Below, piece after piece: positions 1-10,784 of a stretch of 25,289 nt of DNA. Position 1 is the first letter of the stretch. Every line of letters starts with the position of its first letter. Under the pieces are notes generated by a model, which was not told the DNA's origin, did not search any database, and worked only from the letters and a program-made list of their open reading frames with translations. Made by a program: the position numbers and the translations under genes. Origin of the DNA: Skeletonema tropicum (lineage: Eukaryota; Bacillariophyta; Thalassiosirophyceae; Thalassiosirales; Thalassiosiraceae); assembly GCA_037178625.1 (NCBI GenBank), contig JAWZXG010000087.1, positions 1 to 25,289 on the forward strand, read 5' to 3'.

Positions 1-197
1 ATCGCAAGATATCTAGCTCTGGGCATCGATATCCAGTGAGATATCTAGGACTGGACATCGATATCGCCTGATAATCTAGCACTGGGCATCGATATCCTGT
101 GAGATATCTAGCACTGGGCATCGATATCGCAAGATTTCTAGCACTGGGCATCGGCATCAATATCCAGTGAGATATCTAGCACTTGGCATTGATATCC
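1..197 (-). repeat. Partial HOR at the window's left edge
   Basis: The window opens inside an HOR. The first lines read a GCAAG spacer directly before a monomer-6-type core (AGCTCTGGG). The regular order has GCCAG there, so the first monomer is a hybrid or carries an error. After it the order runs normally through monomers 5 to 1. The extra G-A-A at about 68-75 (GATAATC) is one of many single-base insertions in this arm. Confidence 0.8.
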
Positions 198-836
198 AGT
201 GAGAGGATATCTAACACTGGGCATCGATGTCACCAGATATCTAGCACTGGGCATCCATATCCCCAGATATCCAGCACTGGGCATAGATATCCCCAGATAT
301 CTAGCTCTGGGCATCGATATCCAATGAGATATCTAGCACTGGGCATCGATATCACCATATATCTAGCACTGGGCATCGATATCCACACTGGGCATCGATA
401 TCCAGTGAGATATCTAGCTCTGGACATCAATATTCAATGAGATATCTAGCACTGGGCATCGATATCACCATATATCTAGCACTGGGCATCGATATCCATT
501 GAGATATCTAGCACAGGGCATCGATATCCAGTGAGATATCTAGCACTGGGCATTGATATGCCCAGATATCCAGCACTGTGCATCGATATCCCCAGATAGC
601 CAGCACTGGGCATCAAAATCGATATATATAAATAATATGTGCATCGATATCCCCAGATAGCCAGCACTGGGCATCAATATCGCCAGATATCTAGCTCTGG
701 GCATCGATATCCAGTGAGATATCTAGGACTGGACATCGATATCGCCTGATATCTAGCACTGGGCATCGATATCCCGTGAGATATCTAGCACTGGGCATCG
801 ATATCGCAAGATTTCTAGCACTGGGCATCGATATCC
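198..836 (-). repeat. HOR copy with duplicated segment and AT-rich filler
   Basis: Landmark spacing is 639 bp. Two changes offset each other. The monomer-8/7 segment at about 577-615 is repeated at about 639-677, separated by non-satellite AT-rich filler (615-638, including ATATATAAATAATAT). One 32-bp monomer (monomer 1) is missing near 835, where the GCAAG-type monomer is followed directly by the landmark. Confidence 0.8.
577..677 (-). repeat. Local direct duplication with AT-rich filler
   Basis: The block from GTGCATCGATATCC through GCCAGCACTGGG occurs twice, at about 577-615 and 639-677. Between the copies lie roughly 22 bases that do not match any monomer (GATATATATAAATAATATG region, 620-639). 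No other copy in the window has this. A templated repair or slippage event is one reading; a read error in a low-complexity stretch is the alternative. Confidence 0.7.
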
Positions 837-1479
837 AGTGAGAGGATATCTAACACTGGGCATCGATGTCACCAGATATCTAGCACTGGGCATCAATATC
901 CCCAGATATCCAGCACTGGGCATAGATATCCCCAGATATCTAGCTCTGGGCATCAATATCCAATGAGATATCTAGCACTGGGCATCGATATCACCATATA
1001 TCTAGCACTGGGCATCGATATCCAGCACTGGGCATCGATATCCAGTGAGATATCTAGCTCTGGGCATCAATATATCCAATGAGATATCTAGCTCTGGGCA
1101 TCGATATCACCATATATCTAGCACTGGGCATCGATATCCATTGAGGTATCTAGCACAAAGCATCGATATCCAGTGAGATATCTAGCACTGGGCATTGACA
1201 TGCCCAGATATCCAGCACTGTGCATCGATATCCCCAGATATCCAGCACTGGGCATCAATATCGCCAGATAGCCAGCACTGGGCGTCAATATCGCCAGATA
1301 TCTAGCTCTGGGCATCAATATCCAGTGAGATATCTAGGGATGGACATCAATATCGCCTGATATCTAGCACTGGGCATCGATATCCTGTGAGATATCTAGC
1401 ACTGGGCATCGATATCGCAAGATTTCTAGCACTGGGCATCGATATCCAGTGAGATATCTAGCACTGGGCATCGATATCC
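837..1479 (-). repeat. HOR copy with an extra monomer 7
   Basis: Spacing is 643 bp. At about 1239-1298 the monomer-7-type segment (CAGCACTGGGC then TCAATATCGCC) is present twice in a row, adding about 30 bp. The second copy reads GGCGTC instead of GGCATC. The rest of the order is regular, and monomer 1 is present again near 1450. Confidence 0.75.
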
Positions 1480-3954
1480 AGTGAGAGGATATCTAACACT
1501 GGGCATCGATGTCACCAGATATCTAGCACTGGGCATCAATATCCCCAGATACTCAGCACTGGGCATAGATATCCCCAGATATTCTAGCTCTGGGCATCGA
1601 TATCCAATGAGATATCTAGCACTGGGCATCGATATCACCATATATCTAGCACTGGGCATCGATATCCAGCACTGGGCATCGATATCCAGTGAGATATCTA
1701 GCTCTGGGCATCAATATCCAATGAGGATATCTAGCACTGGGCATCGATATCACCATATATCTTGCACTGGGCATCGATATCCATTGAGATATCTTGCACA
1801 GGGCATCGATATCCAGTGAGATATCTAGCACTGGGCATTGATATGCCCAGATATCCAGCACTGTGCATCGATATCCCCAGATAGCCAGCACTGGGCATCA
1901 ATATCGCCAGATATCTAGCTCTGGGCATCGATAATCCAGTGAGATATCTAGGACTGGACATCGATATCGCCTGATATCTAGCACTGGGCATCGATATCCT
2001 GTGAGATATCTAGCACTGGGCATCGATATCGCAAGATTTCTAGCACAGGGCATCGGAATCAATATCCAGTGAGATATCTAGCACTGGGCATCGATATCCA
2101 GTGAGAGGATATCTAACACTGGGCATCGAGTCACCAGATATCTAGCACTGGGCATCAATATCCCCAGATATCCAGCACTGGGCATAGATATCCCCAGATA
2201 TCTAGCTCTGGGCATCGATATCCAATGAGATATCTAGCACTGGGCATCGATATCACCATATATCTAGCACTGGGCATCGATATCCAGCACTGGGCATCGA
2301 TTATCCAGTGAGATATCTAGCTCTGGGCATCAATATCCAATGAGATATCTAGCACTGGGCATCGATATCACCATATATCTAGCACTGGGCATCGATATCC
2401 ATTGAGATATCTAGCACAGGGCATCGATATCCAGTGAGATATCTAGCACTGGGCATTGATATGCCCAGATATCCAGCACTGTGCATCGATATCCCCAGAT
2501 AGCCAGCACTGGGCATCAATATCGCCAGATATCTAGCTCTGGGCATCGATATCCAGTGAGATATCTAGGACTGGACATCGATATCGCCTGATATCTAGCA
2601 CTGGGCATCGATATCCTGTGAGATATCTAGCACTGGGCATCGATATCGCAAGATTTCTAGCACTGGGCATCGATATCCAGTGAGATATCTAGCACTGGGC
2701 ATCGATATCCAGTGAGAGGATATCTACACTGGGCATCGATGTCACCAGATATCTAGCACTGGGCATCAATATCCCCTGATATCCAGCACTGGGCATAGAT
2801 ATCCCCAGATATCTAGCTCTGGGCATCGATATCCAATGAGATATCTAGCACTGGGCATCGATATCACCATATATCTAGCACTGGGCATCGATATACAGCA
2901 CTGGGGCATCCGATATCCAGTGAGATATCTAGCTCTGGGCATCAATATCCAATGAGATATCTAGCACTGGGCATCGATATCACCATATATCTAGCACTGG
3001 GCATCGATATCCATTGAGATATCTAGCACAGGGGCATCGATATCCAGTGAGATATCTAGCACTGGGCATTGATATGCCCAGATATCCAGCACTGTGCATC
3101 GATATCCCCAGATAGCCAGCACTGGGCATCAATATCGCCAGATATCTAGCTCTGGGCATTGATATCCAGTGAGATATCTAGGACTGGACATCGATATCGC
3201 CTGATATCTAGCACTGGGCATCGATATCCTGTGAGATATCTAGCACTGGGCATCGATATCGCAAGATTTCTAGCACTGGGCATCGGCATCAATATCCAGT
3301 GAGATATCTAGCACTGGGCATCGATATCCAGTGAGAGGATATCTAACACTGGGCATCGATGTCACCAGATATATCTAGCACTGATCATCAATATCCCCAG
3401 ATATCCAGCAACTGGGCATAGATATCCCCAGATATCTAGCTCTGGGCATCGATATCCAATGAGATATCTAGCACTGGGCATCGATATCACCATATATCTA
3501 GCACCTGGGCATCGATATCCAGCACTGGGCATCGATATCCAGTGAGATATCTAGCTCTGGGCATCAATATCCAATGAGATATCTAGCACTGGGGGCATCA
3601 ATATCACCATATATCTAGCACTGGGCATCGATATCCATTGAGATATCTAGCACAGGGCATCAATATCCAGTGAGATATCTAGCACTGGGCATTGATATGC
3701 CCAGATATCCAGCACTGTTGCATCGATATCCCCAGATAGCCAGCACTGGGCATCAATATCGCCAGATATCTAGCTCTGGGCATCGATATCCAGTGAGATA
3801 TCTAGGACTGGACATCGATATCGCCTGATATCTAGCACTGGGCAGCGATATCCTGTGAGATATCTAGCACTGGGCATCGATATCGCAAGATTTCTAGCAC
3901 TGGGCATCGGCCATCAATATCCAGTGAGATATCTAGCACTGGGCATCGATATCC
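1480..3954 (-). repeat. Four regular HOR copies
   Basis: Copies start at about 1480, 2100, 2711 and 3330, with spacings 620, 611, 619 and 625. The order is regular. The size differences come mostly from single-base insertions such as CTGGGGCATCC (about 2903-2912), CAGGGGCATC (about 3029) and CTGGGGGCATC (about 3591), and from the GGCATC duplication in monomer 2 (CATCGGCATCAATATCC near 3282). Confidence 0.9.
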
Positions 3955-4185
3955 AGTGAGAGGATATCTAACACTGGGCATCGATGTCACCAGATATCTA
4001 GCACTGGGCATCAATATCCCCAGATATCCAGCACTGGGCATAGATATCCCCAGATATCTAGCTCTGGGCATCGATATCCAATGAGATATCTAGCACTGGC
4101 ATCGATATCACCATATATCTAGCACTGGGCATCGATATCCAGCACTGGGCATCGATATCCAGTGAGATATCTAGCTCTGGGCATC

Positions 4186-4190
4186 AATAT
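4186..4190. repeat. Target-site duplication, left copy (AATAT)
   Basis: These five bases, AATAT, sit immediately before the insert's TGTC and match 4418-4422. They belong to the satellite, where the undisturbed site reads CATCAATATCC. Confidence 0.75.
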
Positions 4191-4417
4191 TGTCCAATCT
4201 AGCTAACAATTGAGCTTATTATTGATCAATAGATGTAACGAATAGAATTATTATGACTTAAAATATAAAGGAAACGATCAACGTTTTTGGGTTCGGTTCA
4301 ACTTGTGCTTTCATTGGCGATGGCCGCGAGAAGCATTCCGAAAACATATTGAGAAACGAGAAACCAGATAACATAAATATGAATTTGATTGATGTCCGAC
4401 ACTACGTAGGTGTGACA
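4191..4417. mobile_element. Putative solo LTR or small transposed element, 227 bp
   Basis: This is the only sequence in the window unrelated to the satellite. It starts TGTCCAATCT and ends GGTGTGACA, so it has TG...CA ends within a 4-bp inverted TGTC/GACA. It is bracketed by the 5-bp repeat AATAT. Excising one AATAT plus the insert restores the junction GCATCAATATCCAATGAG found in other copies. TG...CA termini, a 4-6-bp target duplication and a length of a few hundred bases are known features of LTRs. Inside are a TATA-like TATAAAG (4264-4270), a perfect 12-bp palindrome TATTGATCAATA (4220-4231) and CTACGTAG (4402-4409). I see no clear AATAAA signal, no coding potential, and no internal retrotransposon genes in the window. 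A MITE with very short inverted ends is the main alternative. The family is not recognised and the strand is undetermined, although the TATA box suggests plus. Confidence 0.72.
4264..4270 (+). promoter_or_regulatory. TATA-like box inside the insert
   Basis: TATAAAG lies 74 bases into the 227-bp element, a plausible position for the core promoter of a short LTR. Possible start regions 30-50 bases downstream are TTCAACTT (about 4297-4304) and TCATTG (4311-4316). The match is to a short motif in AT-rich DNA, so it supports but does not prove the LTR reading. Confidence 0.35.
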
Positions 4418-4422
4418 AATAT
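4418..4422. repeat. Target-site duplication, right copy (AATAT)
   Basis: AATAT follows the insert's terminal GACA and continues into the satellite as CCAATGAG. Together with 4186-4190 it forms a perfect 5-bp direct repeat, the size expected for retroviral-type integrases of LTR elements. Confidence 0.75.
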
Positions 4423-4803
4423 CCAATGAGATATCTAGCACTGGGCATCGATATCACCATATATCTAGCACTGGGCATCGATATCCATTGAGATATCTAG
4501 CACAGGGCATCGAATATCCAGTGAGATATCTAGCACTGGGCATTGATATGCCCAGATATCCAGCACTGTGCATCGATATCCCCAGATAGCCAGCACTGGG
4601 CATCAATATCGCCAGATATCTAGCTCTGGGCATCGATATCCAGTGAGATATCTAGGACTGGACATCGATATCGCCTGATATCTAGCACTGGGCATCGATA
4701 TCCTGTGAGATATCTAGCACTGGGCATCGATATCGCAAGATTTCTAGCACTGGGCATCGGCATCAATATCCAGTGAGATATCTAGCACTGGGCATCGATA
4801 TCC

Positions 4804-5418
4804 AGTGAGAGGATATCTAACACTGGGCATCGATGTCACCAGGATATCTAGCACTGGGCATCAATATCCCCAGATATCCAGCACTGGGCATAGATATCCC
4901 CAGATATCTAGCTCTGGGCATCGATATCCAATGAGATATCTAGCACTGGGCATCGATATCACCATATATCTAGCACTGGGCATCGATATCCAGCACTGGG
5001 CATCGATATCCAGTGAGATATCTAGCTCTGGGCATCAATATCCAATGAGATATCTAGCACTGGGCATCGATATCACCATATATCTAGCACTGGGCATCGA
5101 TATCCATTGAGATATCTAGCACAGGGCATCGATATCCAGTGAGATATCTAGCACTGGGCATTGATATGCCCAGATATCCAGGCACTGTACATCGATATCC
5201 CCAGATAGCCAGCACTGGGCATCAATATCGCCAGATATCTATTTCTGGGCATCGAATATCCAGTGAGATATCTAGGACTGGACATCGATATCGCCTGATA
5301 TCTAGCACTGGGGCATTGATATCCTGTGAGATATCTAGCACTGGGCATCGATATCGCAAGATTTCTAGCACTGGATATCGATATCCAGTGAGATATCTAG
5401 CACTGGGCATCGATATCC
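4804..5418 (-). repeat. Regular HOR copy after the insert
   Basis: Spacing is 615 bp and the order is normal. Small changes include a TATTTCTGGG core (about 5238) in place of TAGCTCTGGG, CAGGCACTG (about 5180) and CTGGATATCG (about 5371) in place of CTGGGCATCG. Confidence 0.85.
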
Positions 5419-5973
5419 AGTGAGAGGATATCTAACACTGGGCATCGATGTCACCAGATATCTAGCACTGGGCATCAATATCCCCAGATATCCAGCACTG
5501 GGGCATCGATATCAAATGAGATATCTAGCACTGGGCATCGATATCACCATATATCTAGCACTGGGCATCGATATCCAGCACTGGGCATCGATATCCAGTG
5601 AGATATCTAGCTCTGGGCATCAATATCCAATGAGATATCTAGCACTGGGCATCGATATCACCATATATCTAGCACTGGGCATCAATATCCATTGAGATAT
5701 CTAGCACAGGGCATCGATATCCAGTGAGATATCTAGCACTGGGCATTGATATGCCCAGATATCCAGCACTGTGCATCGATATCCCCAGATAGCCAGGCAC
5801 TGGGCATCAATATCGCCAGATATCTAGCTCTGGGCATCGATATATCCAGTGAGATATCTAGGACTGGACATCAATATCTCGCCTGATATCTAGCACTGGG
5901 CATCGATATCCTGTGAGATATCTAGCACTGGGCATCAATATCGCAAGATTTCTAGCACTGGGCATCGATATCC
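5419..5973 (-). repeat. Shortened HOR copy, 555 bp
   Basis: Two monomers are missing. Near 5483-5520 the order passes from monomer 18 to monomer 16, losing the 30-bp monomer 17. Near 5950-5985 monomer 1 (32 bp) is absent, as it is in the 198-836 copy. 611 minus 62, plus a few inserted bases, gives the observed length. Confidence 0.8.
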
Positions 5974-7219
5974 AGTGAGAGGATATCTAACACTGGGCAT
6001 CGATGTCACCAGATATCTAGCACTGGGCATCAATATCCCCAGATATCCAGCACTGGGCATAGATATCCCCAGATATCTAGCTCTGGGCATCGATATCCAA
6101 TGAGGATATCTAGCACTGGGCATCGATATCACCATATATCTAGCACTGGGCATCGATATCCAGCACTGGGCATCGATATCCAGTGAGATATCTAGCACTG
6201 GGCATCAATATCCAATGAGATATCTAGCACTGGGCATCCGATATCACCATATATCTAGCACTGGGCATCGATATCCATTGAGATATCTAGCACAGGGCAT
6301 CGATATCCAGTGAGATATCTAGCACTGGGCATTGATATGCCCAGATATCTAGCACTGTGCATCGATATCCCCAGATAGCCAGCACTGGGCATCAATATCG
6401 CCAGAGATATCTAGCTCTGGGCATCGATATCCAGTGAGATATCTAGGACTGGACATCGATATCGCCTGATATCTAGCACTGGGCATCGATATCCTGTGAG
6501 ATATCTAGCACTGGGCATCGATATCCTGTGAGATTTCTAGCACTGGGCATCGGCATCAATATCCAGTGAGATATCTAGCACTTGGCATCGATATCCAAGT
6601 GAGAGGATATCTTAACACTGGGCATCGATGTCACCAGATATCTAGCACTGGGCATCAATATCCCAGATATCCAGCACTGGGCATAGATATCCCCAGATAT
6701 CTAGCTCTGGGCATCGATATCCAATGAGATATCTAGCACTGGGCATCGATATCACCATATATCTAGCACTGGGCATCGATATCCAGCACTGGGCATCGAT
6801 ATCCAGTGAGATATCTAGCTCTTGGACATCAATATCCAATGAGATATCTAGCACTGGGGCATCGATATCACCATATATCTAGGCACTGGGCATCGATATC
6901 CATTGAGATATCTAGCACAGGGCATCGATATCCAGTGAGATATCTAGGCACTGGGCATTGATATGCCCAGATATCCAGCACTGTGCATCGATATCCCCAG
7001 ATAGCCAGCACTGGGCATCAATATCGCAGATATCTAGCTCTGGGCATCGATATCCAGTGAGATATCTAGGACTGGACATCGATATCGCCTGATATCTAGC
7101 ACTGGGCATCGATATCCTGTGAGATATCTAGCACTGGGCATTCGATATTGCAAGATTTTCTAGCACTGGGCATCGGCATCAATATCCAGTGAGATAACTA
7201 GCTCTTGGCATCGATATCC
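5974..7219 (-). repeat. Two HOR copies, near-regular
   Basis: Copies start at about 5974 and 6598 with spacings 624 and 622. The second shows single-base changes such as TATCTTAACAC (about 6609), CTTGGCATC (about 6583) and CTCTTGGACATC (about 6819). In the first, monomer 2's usual GGCATC duplication is present near 6550. Confidence 0.85.
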
Positions 7220-7686
7220 AGTGAGAGGATATCTAACACTGGCAATCGATGTCACCAGATATCTAGCACTGGGCATCAATATCCCCAGATATCCAGCACT
7301 GGGCATAGATATCCACCAGATATCTAGCTCTGGGCATCGATATCCAATGAGATATCTAGCACTGGGCATCGATATCACCATATATCTAGCACTGGGCATC
7401 GATATCCAGCACTGGGCATCGATATCCCGAGTGAGATATCTAGCTCTGGGCATCAATATCCAATGAGATATCTAGCACTGGGCATCGATATCACCATATA
7501 TCTAGCACTGGGCATCGATATCCATTGAGATATCTAGCACTGGGCATTGATATGCCCAGATATCCAGCACTGTGCATCGATATCCCCAGATAGCCAGCAC
7601 TGGGCATCAATATCGCCAGATATCTAGCTCTGGGCATCGTATGCCAGTGAGATATCTAGGACTGGACATCGATATTGCCTGATATC
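7220..7686 (-). repeat. Last left-arm HOR, truncated at the polarity switch
   Basis: The copy runs from monomer 20 down to the monomer 5/4 boundary (GGACTGGACATC core, then the GCCT spacer) and stops at the GATATC of 7681-7686. One 32-bp monomer is missing near 7535-7550: the CACAGGG-type monomer 10 is absent and monomer 11 joins monomer 9. The first right-arm copy has this monomer (CCCTGTG near 8008), so the two arms differ here. Confidence 0.85.
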
Positions 7687-7720
7687 CATGCGAGATGCCC
7701 AGTGCTAGATATCTCATGGT
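7681..7720. other. Polarity-switch junction (inverted array breakpoint)
   Basis: Left-arm sequence ends ...TTGCCTGATATC (to 7686). After a short unmatched CATGCGA (7687-7693) the core continues on the opposite strand as GATGCCCAGTGCTAGATATC. The first plus-strand spacer is an unusual TCATGGT (about 7712-7718), a blend of the TCATTG and TGGT spacers. The shared GATATC is self-complementary, so the breakpoint falls in a palindrome. In HOR terms the left arm stops at the monomer 4/5 boundary and the right arm begins one hybrid monomer before monomer 1. Confidence 0.9.
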
Positions 7721-8320
7721 GATATCGATGCCCAGTGCTAGATATCTCACTGGATATCGATGCCCAGTGCTAGAAATCTTGCGATATCGATGCCCAGTGC
7801 TAGATATCTCACAGGATATCGATGCCCAGTGCTAGATATCAGGCGATATCGATGTCCAGTCCTAGATATCTCACTGGATATCGATGCCCAGAGCTAGATA
7901 TCTGGCGATATTGATGCCCAGTGCTGGCTATCTGGGGATATCGATGCACAGTGCTGGATATCTGGGCATATCAATGCCCAGTGCTAGATATCTCACTGGA
8001 TATCGATGCCCTGTGCTAGATATCTCAATGGATATCGATGCCCAGTGCTAGATATATGGTGATATCGATGCCCAGTGCTAGATATCTCATTGGATATTGA
8101 TGCCCAGAGCTAGATATCTCACTGGATATCGATGCCCAGTGCTGGATATCGATGCCCAGTGCTAGATATATGGTGATATCGATGCCCAGTGCTAGATATC
8201 TCATTGGATATCGATGCCCAGAGCTAGATATCTGGGGATATCTATGCCCAGTGCTGGATATCTGGGGATATTGATGCCCTGTGCTAGATATCTGGTGACA
8301 TCGATGCCCAGTGTTAGATA
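7687..8320 (+). repeat. First right-arm HOR copy
   Basis: After the hybrid monomer at the junction the order runs from monomer 1 to 20 normally. The 20-bp monomer 14 is at about 8141-8160. Monomer 19 reads GATGCCCTGTGC (about 8273-8284) instead of GATGCCCAGTGC, a private change borrowed in form from monomer 10. Confidence 0.88.
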
Positions 8321-10784
8321 TCCTCTCACTGGATATCGATGCCCAGTGCTAGATATCTCACTGGATATTGATGCCGATGCCCAGTGCTAGAAATCTTGCG
8401 ATATCGATGCCCAGTGCTAGATATCTCACAGGATATCGATGCCCAGTGCTAGATATCAGGCGATATCGATGTCCAGTCCTAGATATCTCACTGGATATCG
8501 ATGCCCAGAGCTAGATATCTGGCGATATTGATGCCCAGTGCTGGCTATCTGGGGATATCGATGCACAGTGCTGGATATCTGGGCATATCAATGCCCAGTG
8601 CTAGATATCTCACTGGATATCGATGCCCTGTGCTAGATATCTCAATGGATATCGATGCCCAGTGCTAGATATATGGTGATATCGATGCCCAGTGCTAGAT
8701 ATCTCATTGGATATTGATGCCCAGAGCTAGATATCTCACTGGATATCGATGCCCAGTGCTGGATATCGATGCCCAGTGCTAGATATATGGTGATATCGAT
8801 GCCCAGTGCTAGATATCTCATTGGATATCGATGCCCAGAGCTAGATATCTGGGGATATCTATGCCCAGTGCTGGATATCTGGGGATATTGATGCCCAGTG
8901 CTAGATATCTGGTGACATCGATGCCCAGTGTTAGATATCCTCTCACTGGATATCGATGCCCAGTGCTAGATATCTCACTGGATATTGATGCCGATGCCCA
9001 GTGCTAGAAATCTTGCGATATCGATGCCCAGTGCTAGATATCTCACAGGATATCGATGCCCAGTGCTAGATATTCAGGCGATATCGATGTCCAGTCCTAG
9101 ATATCTCACTGGATATCGATGCCCAGAGCTAGATATCTGGCGATATTGATGCCCAGTGCTGGCTATCTGGGGATATCGATGCACAGTGCTGGATATCTGG
9201 GCATATCAATGCCCAGTGCTAGATATCTCACTGGATATCGATGCCCTGTGCTAGATATCTCAATGGATATCGATGCCCAGTGCTAGATATATGGTGATAT
9301 CGATGCCCAGTGCTAGATATCTCATTGGATATTGATGCCCAGAGCTAGATATCTCACTGGATATCGATGCCCAGTGCTGGATATCGATGCCCAGTGCTAG
9401 ATATATGGTGATATCGATGCCCAGTGCTAGATATCTCATTGGATATCGATGCCCAGAGCTAGATATCTGGGGATATCTATGCCCAGTGCTGGATATCTGG
9501 GGATATTGATGCCCAGTGCTAGATATCTGGTGACATCGATGCCCAGTGTTAGATATCCTCTCACTGGATATCGATGCCCAGTGCTAGATATCTCACTGGA
9601 TATTGATGCCGATGCCCAGTGCTAGAAATCTTGCCGATATCGATGCCCAGTGCTAGATATCTCACAGGATATCGATGCCCAGTGCTAGATATCAGGCGAT
9701 ATCGATGTCCAGTCCTAGATATCTCACTGGATATCGATGCCCAGAGCTAGATATCTGGCAATATTGATGCCCAGTGCTGGCTATCTGGGGATATCGATGC
9801 ACAGTGCTGGATATCTGGGCATATCAATGCCCAGTGCTAGATATCTCACTGGATATCGATGCCCTGTGCTAGATATCTCAATGGATATCGATGCCCAGTG
9901 CTAGATATATGGTGATATCGATGCCCAGTGCTAGATATCTCATTGGATATTGATGCCCAGAGCTAGATATATGGATATCGATGCCCACTGGATATCGATG
10001 CCCAGTGCTAGATATATGGTGATATCGATGCCCAGTGCTAGATATCTCATTGGATATCGATGCCCAGAGCTAGATATCTGGGGATATCTATGCCCAGTGC
10101 TGGATATCTGGGGATATTGATGCCCAGTGCTAGATATCTGGTGACATCGATGCCCAGTGTTAGATATCCTCTCACTGGATATCGATGCCCAGTGCTAGAT
10201 ATCTCACTGGATATTGATGCCGATGCCCAGTGCTAGAAATCTTGCGATATCGATGCCCAGTGCTAGATATCTCACAGGATATCGATGCCCAGTGCTAGAT
10301 ATCAGGCGATATCGATGTCCAGTCCTAGATATCTCACTGGATATCGATGCCCAGAGCTAGATATCTGGCAATATTGATGCCCAGTGCTGGCTATCTGGGG
10401 ATATCGATGCACAGTGCTGGATATCTGGGCATATCAATGCCCAGTGGCTAGATATCTCACTGGATATCGATGCCCTGTGCTAGATATCTCAATGGATATC
10501 GATGCCCAGTGCTAGATATATGGTGATATCGATGCCCAGTGCTAGATATCTCATTGGATATTGATGCCCAGAGCTAGATATCTCACTGGATATCGATGCC
10601 CAGTGCTGGATATCGATGCCCAGTGCTAGATATATGGTGATATCGATGCCCAGTGCTAGATATCTCATTGGATATCGATGCCCAGAGCTAGATATCTGGG
10701 GATATCTATGCCCAGTGCTGGATATCTGGGGATATTGATGCCCAGTGCTATATATCTGGTGACATCGATGCCCAGTGTTAGATA
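8321..10784 (+). repeat. Four HOR copies of the long (617-bp) class
   Basis: Starts are 8321, 8938, 9556 and 10167, with spacings 617, 618, 611 and 618. All four have the GATGCCGATGCCC duplication in monomer 2. The third copy's shorter length comes from a local change at about 9958-9998, where monomers 13-14 are altered (GATATATGG and CCCACTGG). The third and fourth copies share GGCAATATTG (9757-9766 and 10367-10376) where the others have GGCGATATTG. Confidence 0.92.

Larger units (their letters stand above)
3955..4803 (-). repeat. HOR copy interrupted by the LTR-like insert
   Basis: Spacing is 849 bp, which is 617 plus 232. The excess equals the 227-bp insert plus the 5-bp target duplication. 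The satellite on either side rejoins in register, between a monomer-13-type core (AGCTCTGGGCATCAATAT) and the CCAATGAG spacer that normally follows it. Confidence 0.92.
1..7686 (-). repeat. Satellite HOR array, left arm (core on minus strand)
   Basis: The arm is a tandem array of 30/32-bp monomers read on the minus strand. Its once-per-HOR landmark (GTGAGAGG next to TAACACTGGG, the reverse complement of the monomer 20/1 junction) recurs at about 198, 837, 1480, 2100, 2711, 3330, 3955, 4804, 5419, 5974, 6598 and 7220. Typical spacing is 611-625 bp. The outliers are explained by local events: 639, 643, 849 (with the 4191-4417 insert) and 555. Diagnostic monomers match the right arm: GCACAG and CCCTGTG cores, the GTCCAGTCC core and the AAATC end, all seen as reverse complements. 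Scattered single-base insertions are frequent here. No gene is present. Confidence 0.97.

Noticed and set aside
4191..4417. tRNA-derived SINE or small RNA gene in the insert
   Set aside because: No convincing A-box and B-box pair and no A-rich or simple-repeat tail are visible. TG...CA ends with a 5-bp duplication fit an LTR better.
4191..4417. Unique spacer DNA between two separate arrays
   Set aside because: The satellite resumes in exact register across the segment with a duplicated AATAT, so it is an insertion into one array.
7681..7720. Origin or hairpin end of a linear replicon at the inverted junction
   Set aside because: The arms are not exact inverted repeats at the junction, no gene is nearby and there is no terminal-protein or resolvase context. 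A satellite inversion explains it more simply.
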